From: an uncultured Clostridia bacterium
Lineage (GTDB): Bacteria > Bacillota > Clostridia > Oscillospirales > Acutalibacteraceae
NCBI GenBank assembly: GCA_937888485.1
Contig: CALAQQ010000259.1
Coordinates: forward strand, 1 to 5,661
Direction of reading: 5' to 3'
Length of the DNA: 5,661 nt
Shown here: positions 5,601 to 5,661 of the stretch, in pieces
Numbering within the stretch: the first letter of the stretch is position 1
How the letters are laid out: the number at the start of each line of letters is the position of its first letter
The notes under the pieces: generated by a model
Databases searched by the model: none
What the model was told of the DNA's origin: nothing
The model's input: only the letters and a program-made list of their open reading frames with translations
Position numbers and translations under genes: made by a program

Positions 5601-5661
5601 ATGAATGAATTCAGAAAGGAATATCTCGGCTCGGGTGTGACCGCCTTTGTTTCGGATGCTC
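5601..5661 (+). CDS. Unidentified protein, N-terminal fragment (runs off right edge)
   Basis: Twenty codons of an open frame are present, starting MNEFRKEYLG and continuing SGVTAFVSDA. The ATG is preceded by GGAG (5589-5592) with an 8-nt spacer and by one or two promoters, so a real gene start is likely. The segment LGSGVTAFVSD resembles the first beta strand of M16-family metallopeptidases (pattern LxxGVxxxxxxxx), but 20 residues are too few to assign a family. No signal peptide or membrane segment is seen in this part. The gene is divergent from ctsR. Confidence 0.7.
   Translation, partial: MNEFRKEYLGSGVTAFVSDA

Noticed and set aside
1..5661. tRNA or rRNA genes, CRISPR arrays, insertion sequences, attachment sites or phage genes
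   Set aside because: None was seen on reading both strands; all the coding space is accounted for by housekeeping and stress genes plus one unknown protein.

Overview
The window looks like a Gram-positive Clostridia chromosome, probably a gut-type Oscillospiraceae/Ruminococcaceae relative. The evidence is the class III heat-shock operon ctsR-mcsA-mcsB-clpC, AT-rich intergenic DNA with sigma-A style promoters, GGAGG-type ribosome binding sites, and a Pth N-terminus of the kind I associate with that group. The lineage is an inference from gene content and protein flavour, not a measured placement.

Layout, right to left, because most genes lie on the minus strand. A plus-strand gene of unknown identity begins at 5601 and runs off the right edge. 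It is divergent from ctsR across a 331-bp intergenic region (5270-5600). That region holds a textbook ctsR promoter (TTGACG, 17 bp, TATAAT), seven CtsR-type heptads around it, and one or two promoters for the plus-strand gene. The minus-strand operon then follows: ctsR (4811-5269), 3 nt, mcsA (4298-4807), 1-nt overlap, mcsB (3291-4298), a 35-nt gap with a small hairpin, and clpC (811-3255). A strong 14-bp-stem terminator (769-807) ends it. Next comes a separately promoted gene for a 194-residue membrane-anchored protein of unknown function (71-655). Its stop codon directly abuts the start of a peptidyl-tRNA hydrolase gene (pth, 1-70, only the N-terminus present).

How the genes work together, from known family biology: CtsR represses the operon at tandem heptads. 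McsA, a zinc-binding adaptor, activates the protein-arginine kinase McsB. McsB marks damaged proteins, and CtsR, with phosphoarginine. The ClpC N-domain reads this mark, and ClpC feeds the substrate to ClpP, which is not in this window. Every catalytic or binding motif I checked for this circuit is present: CtsR tetraglycine wing, McsA zinc cysteines, McsB EED and CPTN motifs plus its RDxxRA phosphoarginine pocket, and in ClpC both ATPase sites and the ClpP-contact loop.

I do not see a previously undescribed system. The less ordinary points are the density and layout of CtsR heptads, a CtsR-like half-site over the divergent promoter, the hairpin in front of clpC, and the uncharacterised protein coupled to pth.
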